8,578 nucleotides of DNA from assembly GCA_937923355.1 (NCBI GenBank), contig CALAIO010000089.1:1-8578 (forward strand), read 5' to 3'. Position 1 is the first letter of the stretch, and the number at the start of each line of letters is the position of its first letter. This stretch comes from an uncultured Rhizobiaceae group bacterium (GTDB lineage Bacteria > Pseudomonadota > Alphaproteobacteria > Rhizobiales > Rhizobiaceae). Of this stretch, positions 6,220 through 8,578 are shown piece after piece. Under the pieces are notes generated by a model. It was not told where the DNA came from and searched no databases. It was given only the letters and a program-made list of their open reading frames with translations. The translations under genes and the position numbers were made by a program.

Positions 6220-7129
6220 GGTTTTTTTCCTTCGGCTGCTCCCAATAAGGGGTAGGGCCAAAAAGTTCTGCCAGATAATCAATGAACAACCGCACTTTTG
6301 CAGGCAAGAAGTTACGGCTTGGATATACTGCATAAATCCCCAGGCCTTTTGTTGCTGAATAATCTGGTAAGACACGCTGCAATCGACCATCGCTTAATTC
6401 TTCACCGACATCCCATGTAGAACGAAGGGCAATGCCAAGACCTGCTATGACGGTTTCTCTTACGACTTCGGAAGAGTTTGTTTGCAAGGTTGAGTTGGGG
6501 CGATAAATGATGGTTCCCTGCTTGCCCTCAAGCTTCCATGGCCCCTGATTATGCGGCGCGATTAGTGCGTGGTGATCGAGGTCTTCAATTTTCTCTGGTA
6601 TACCATTTTTTGCAAGATACTTGGGTGTTGCACAAAGCACGCGACGAACGGGCGCAAGCTTTCGTGCCACAAGGGTTGAGTCAGGCAATTCACCAATACG
6701 AATAGCCAGATCAATGCCGCTTGAAACAATGTCGACATATTGATCAGACAAATCAAGATTGAGCGTCAGGTTGGGATTTGCTTTCATGAACTTGATCAGG
6801 TTGGGCGCAATGTGCATTCTACCAAAAGACGTCGGACCTGATATCTTTAAAAGGCCTCGTGCATCCGTTGAGCCCAGTCCAACAAAGGTTTCCGCATCTT
6901 CAACACCTGCCAGAATGGCTACCACACGGTCGTAATATCCTTCGCCACCTTCAGTGAGTGAAATTTGTCTCGTTGTTCTGTTTAACAGGCGTGTGCCAAG
7001 CCGCTCTTCCAGCCTTTGCAGACGTTTGGAGATTACTGCAGGTGATAATCCCATTTCACGCGCAGCACCAGACATGCTGCCTACGGATACAACTTTGGCA
7101 AAAACTTCCATGTCATCAAATCTACTCAT
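6212..7129 (-). CDS. LysR-family transcriptional regulator (CrgA-like subgroup)
   Basis: The 305-residue protein has the standard LysR layout: an N-terminal winged helix-turn-helix (about 1-62, with FAKVVSVGSMSGAAREMGLS and AVISKRLQRLEERLGTRLLN) and a C-terminal periplasmic-binding-protein-like effector domain (about 88-295). The segment GLLKISGPTSFGRMHIAP (91-108) and DLAIRIGEL are typical of the CrgA/DmlR-like subgroup, whose ligands vary. The length is normal and nothing looks broken. The ATG at 7129 gives the usual MSRFDDMEVF N-terminus; an AGGA 12 nt upstream is a weak ribosome site. Its last 8 nt overlap the LutA-like gene, so regulator and target-like gene are read in the same direction, whereas most LysR genes are divergent from their targets. 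An intrinsic terminator separates it from the upstream transpeptidase, so its promoter should lie in the short region 7130-7163. Its effector is unknown. Confidence 0.94.
   Translation of the reverse strand: MSRFDDMEVFAKVVSVGSMSGAAREMGLSPAVISKRLQRLEERLGTRLLNRTTRQISLTEGGEGYYDRVVAILAGVEDAETFVGLGSTDARGLLKISGPTSFGRMHIAPNLIKFMKANPNLTLNLDLSDQYVDIVSSGIDLAIRIGELPDSTLVARKLAPVRRVLCATPKYLAKNGIPEKIEDLDHHALIAPHNQGPWKLEGKQGTIIYRPNSTLQTNSSEVVRETVIAGLGIALRSTWDVGEELSDGRLQRVLPDYSATKGLGIYAVYPSRNFLPAKVRLFIDYLAELFGPTPYWEQPKEKNHG
6228..6232 (-). promoter_or_regulatory. Ribosome-binding site of the LutA-like gene
   Basis: AAGGA on the minus strand, inside the end of the LysR gene, lies 8 nt before ATG 6219. It supports a start at 6219 rather than the longer frame reaching 6390. 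Confidence 0.7.
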
Positions 7130-7163
7130 AAAAATGATTTATCCTGCATTAGAGATTATGCCA

Positions 7164-7197
7164 AACAAAAAAAGCCCGCATAAATGCGGGCTTTGAT
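7164..7197 (-). terminator. Rho-independent terminator after the first L,D-transpeptidase
   Basis: A perfect 10-bp stem (7171-7180 pairing with 7185-7194, AAAGCCCGCA type) encloses a 4-nt loop. Read on the minus strand it is followed by a run of seven T (including stem bases), then GTTT. It lies 23 nt after the transpeptidase stop and 35 nt before the LysR start, so it insulates the LysR operon from upstream transcription. Confidence 0.92.
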
Positions 7198-7216
7198 TGA
7201 TAAAAATTGATTTTGC

Positions 7217-7918
7217 TTAATTGGCACCAAAAAGCGCTGCAAAGGGATTGGCATTTTCCGAAAAGCCTCTGACCGATGTTTGGCCTGGTCCAACAACAAC
7301 AACCTTGCTGCCTAGTTTCACTTTTTCATAAAGATGCTCAACATCCTTGTTCAGCATGCGAATGCAGCCTGATGAAAGGTTCAGACCAATTGACCAAGGC
7401 TGGTTGGTACCATGAATGCGATAAAGTGTGTCACGGTTGCCTTGGTAAAGATAGAGTGCGCGCGCGCCTAATGGGTTATCTATGCCACCTTTTTGCGTGA
7501 TTGGCAGGATGATGCCTTTTTTCTTTTCACGTTCACGCATTTCAGCTGGCGGTGTCCAGGTTGGCCACTCAGCCTTGCGTCTGATGGTTGCATCACCGTT
7601 CCAGGCAAATCCTTCACGACCAACGCCTACACCATAACGTGTCGCCTTGTTTTTGCCTGTCACATGATAAAGGAATTTCTGGTCTGTATTAACGATAATT
7701 GTGCCGACCGGATGTGATGTTTTAATGCGGACATTTTTACGGTTATACTTGGATGGAACACGTCGATCAGTGCGGATTTGGCTAAGATCAACCTCAACCC
7801 ACCGGCGCTCTGCGTGATTATAAACACGCTCCGCATAAGCAGAATTTATGAAGCCCAAATTGGTGGCAATCGCTGTGCCGCCCAATAGCATTTTTAGAGT
7901 ATCTCTTCTGTTAATCAT
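7217..7918 (-). CDS. L,D-transpeptidase (YkuD domain), exported
   Basis: This enzyme class uses an active-site cysteine in the periplasm to form 3-3 peptidoglycan crosslinks or to attach proteins to the cell wall; which of these applies is not visible. From ATG 7918 it has 233 residues; a GTG at 7927 would add MNK. I prefer the ATG because GGTGA lies 5 nt upstream. In numbering from the GTG, residues 5-32 are an export signal with twin arginines (NRRDTLK), a hydrophobic stretch and an AYA cleavage-like end, suggesting Tat or Sec export. The YkuD domain spans about 73-206. It contains RIHGTNQPW (170-178, H172) and SSGCIRM (185-191), giving the catalytic Cys188 with nearby Arg190. The C-terminal tail after 206 is short and low in complexity. 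It is a paralogue of the gene at 8140, with about 60% identity over the domain by eye. A strong terminator follows. Confidence 0.95.
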   Translation of the reverse strand: MINRRDTLKMLLGGTAIATNLGFINSAYAERVYNHAERRWVEVDLSQIRTDRRVPSKYNRKNVRIKTSHPVGTIIVNTDQKFLYHVTGKNKATRYGVGVGREGFAWNGDATIRRKAEWPTWTPPAEMREREKKKGIILPITQKGGIDNPLGARALYLYQGNRDTLYRIHGTNQPWSIGLNLSSGCIRMLNKDVEHLYEKVKLGSKVVVVGPGQTSVRGFSENANPFAALFGAN

Positions 7919-8070
7919 CTTGTTCACCGTAACTCGCTAAGAAAATTATTCTGTTTCGTTTACTCTTTTAGTCCGAAAAATAATCTGAAACAAGCCAGCG
8001 TCAGCCTACATATTTTGATATCCAAGTTAAATTTCTTTTGAATAATAATTTTCCATTTGGATTCAATAAG
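7919..8070. other. Intergenic region upstream of the first L,D-transpeptidase
   Basis: This AT-rich stretch has no ORF of note. It should hold the transpeptidase promoter on the minus strand, because a terminator closes the upstream gene at 8071-8107. The best candidate is a CTTGTT about 17 nt before CTAAAA (roughly 7965-7994), a loose match to the alphaproteobacterial -35/-10 pattern; I would not call it with confidence. Confidence 0.4.
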
Positions 8071-8107
8071 TTAACAAAAAAGGCAGAAAATTAACTTTTC
8101 TGCCTTT
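8071..8107 (-). terminator. Rho-independent terminator after the second L,D-transpeptidase
   Basis: A perfect 12-bp stem (8079-8090 with 8096-8107, AAAGGCAGAAAA type) closes a 5-nt loop. On the minus strand it is followed by a T run (complement of A8076-8081) and then GTTAAC. It lies 32 nt after the stop of the gene at 8140, so the two transpeptidase genes are probably separate transcription units. Confidence 0.92.
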
Positions 8108-8139
8108 GAAATATACATAATTTGGAAGATGACTTGCGT

Positions 8140-8578
8140 CTAGGATACGATAACTTTCGCGCCACGCTGTACGCGCTCGTATAGATCCATAACATCCTCA
8201 TTGCGCATTCTGATGCAGCCTGATGAGACCGCCTGACCAATAGTCCATGGCTGGTTCGTGCCATGAATTCGGTAAAGTGTACTGCCCAGGTAAATCGCGC
8301 GCGCACCCATTGGATTTGCAGGGCCACCTTCCATGAAGGATGGCAGTTCACGACCTTTTTTACGCTCACGAATGATCATCTCTTTTGGCGGTGTCCAGCT
8401 TGGCCATTCAGCCTTGCGGGTAACACGCTCAGTGCCTGTCCATTCAAAACCTTGTTTGCCAACGCCGACACCGTAGCGACGTGCCTTGCCATTACCCATT
8501 ACCAGATACAGATGACGCGTATTTGTGTTAATCACGATTGTACCTGGTTTCTGGCTTGTCTGATAGTTCACCATGGTA
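8140..8578 (-). CDS. L,D-transpeptidase (YkuD domain), partial at right edge
   Basis: The frame stays open to the right edge, and the in-frame ATG at 8574 is probably internal: the visible part starts just before the domain at QKPGTIVINT and lacks the signal peptide such an exported enzyme needs. The domain shows [40 protein letters not shown] and SSGCIRM, with the catalytic Cys and Arg present and the His in HGTN. The protein ends right after the domain (KVIVS), without the 30-residue tail of its neighbour. A three-residue gap separates the two before TLYRIHG. It is predicted to act in the periplasm on peptidoglycan. Both genes lie in the same direction and most likely came from a tandem duplication. 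Being cut off, its true start and export signal cannot be judged. Confidence 0.93.
   Translation of the reverse strand, partial: TMVNYQTSQKPGTIVINTNTRHLYLVMGNGKARRYGVGVGKQGFEWTGTERVTRKAEWPSWTPPKEMIIRERKKGRELPSFMEGGPANPMGARAIYLGSTLYRIHGTNQPWTIGQAVSSGCIRMRNEDVMDLYERVQRGAKVIVS

Noticed and set aside
6220..6390. N-terminal extension of the LutA-like frame back to 6390
   Set aside because: The extra 57 residues overlap the LysR coding sequence and match no LutA N-terminus. ATG 6219 with AAGGA upstream gives the family-typical start.
8068..8097. Alternative hairpin AAGTTAA / TTAACTT overlapping the terminator, suggesting attenuation
   Set aside because: The 7-bp AT-only stem with a 16-nt loop is far weaker than the 12-bp terminator stem, and no leader gene or ligand site supports switching.
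8140..8574. Complete 144-residue L,D-transpeptidase starting at ATG 8574
   Set aside because: The frame is still open at the window edge and the product would lack any export signal, so the ATG is most likely internal to a longer gene.

Overview
The window reads as chromosomal DNA of an alphaproteobacterium, most likely a Hyphomicrobiales relative with moderate to low GC. The clues are a plant/alphaproteobacterial-type glutamate-cysteine ligase next to the 16S rRNA methyltransferase gene rsmE, tandem SSGCIRM-type L,D-transpeptidases, and an ABC-2-like exporter pair typical of that order. This placement is inferred from protein resemblance, not from a marker gene. I see no tRNA, rRNA, IS element, integrase or CRISPR array.

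Layout. Positions 1-2248 (minus strand) hold a two-gene ABC exporter: an EcsA-like ATPase followed by a large multi-spanning permease that runs off the left edge, joined by an ATGA overlap. Positions 2249-2500 are a divergent intergenic region with one possible 26-residue ORF. Positions 2504-2851 (plus strand) encode a small PilZ-like protein, the only confident plus-strand gene; its stop overlaps the stop of the convergent gshA.

Positions 2848-7129 are a minus-strand block transcribed in the order LysR regulator, short LutA/LldE-like iron-sulfur protein, conserved hypothetical protein, rsmE, gshA. The first four genes are packed with overlaps or a 3-nt gap and look like one translationally coupled operon; gshA follows after 91 nt. 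Positions 7217-8578 carry two tandem, clearly homologous L,D-transpeptidase genes on the minus strand. Each is followed by its own strong intrinsic terminator, and the second gene is cut by the right edge.

The tight block mixes unrelated tasks: rRNA methylation, glutathione synthesis, a transcription regulator, and a protein related to the lactate-oxidation Fe-S subunit. The most unusual item is the LutA-like protein. It keeps the first CCG half but lacks about 60-70 residues that normally carry the second cysteine motif, and no lutB or lutC is adjacent. The hypothetical protein before rsmE has a motif resembling half of an Ada-type zinc site. I found no convincing new multi-gene defence or mobile system; the rest is ordinary housekeeping and envelope biology.
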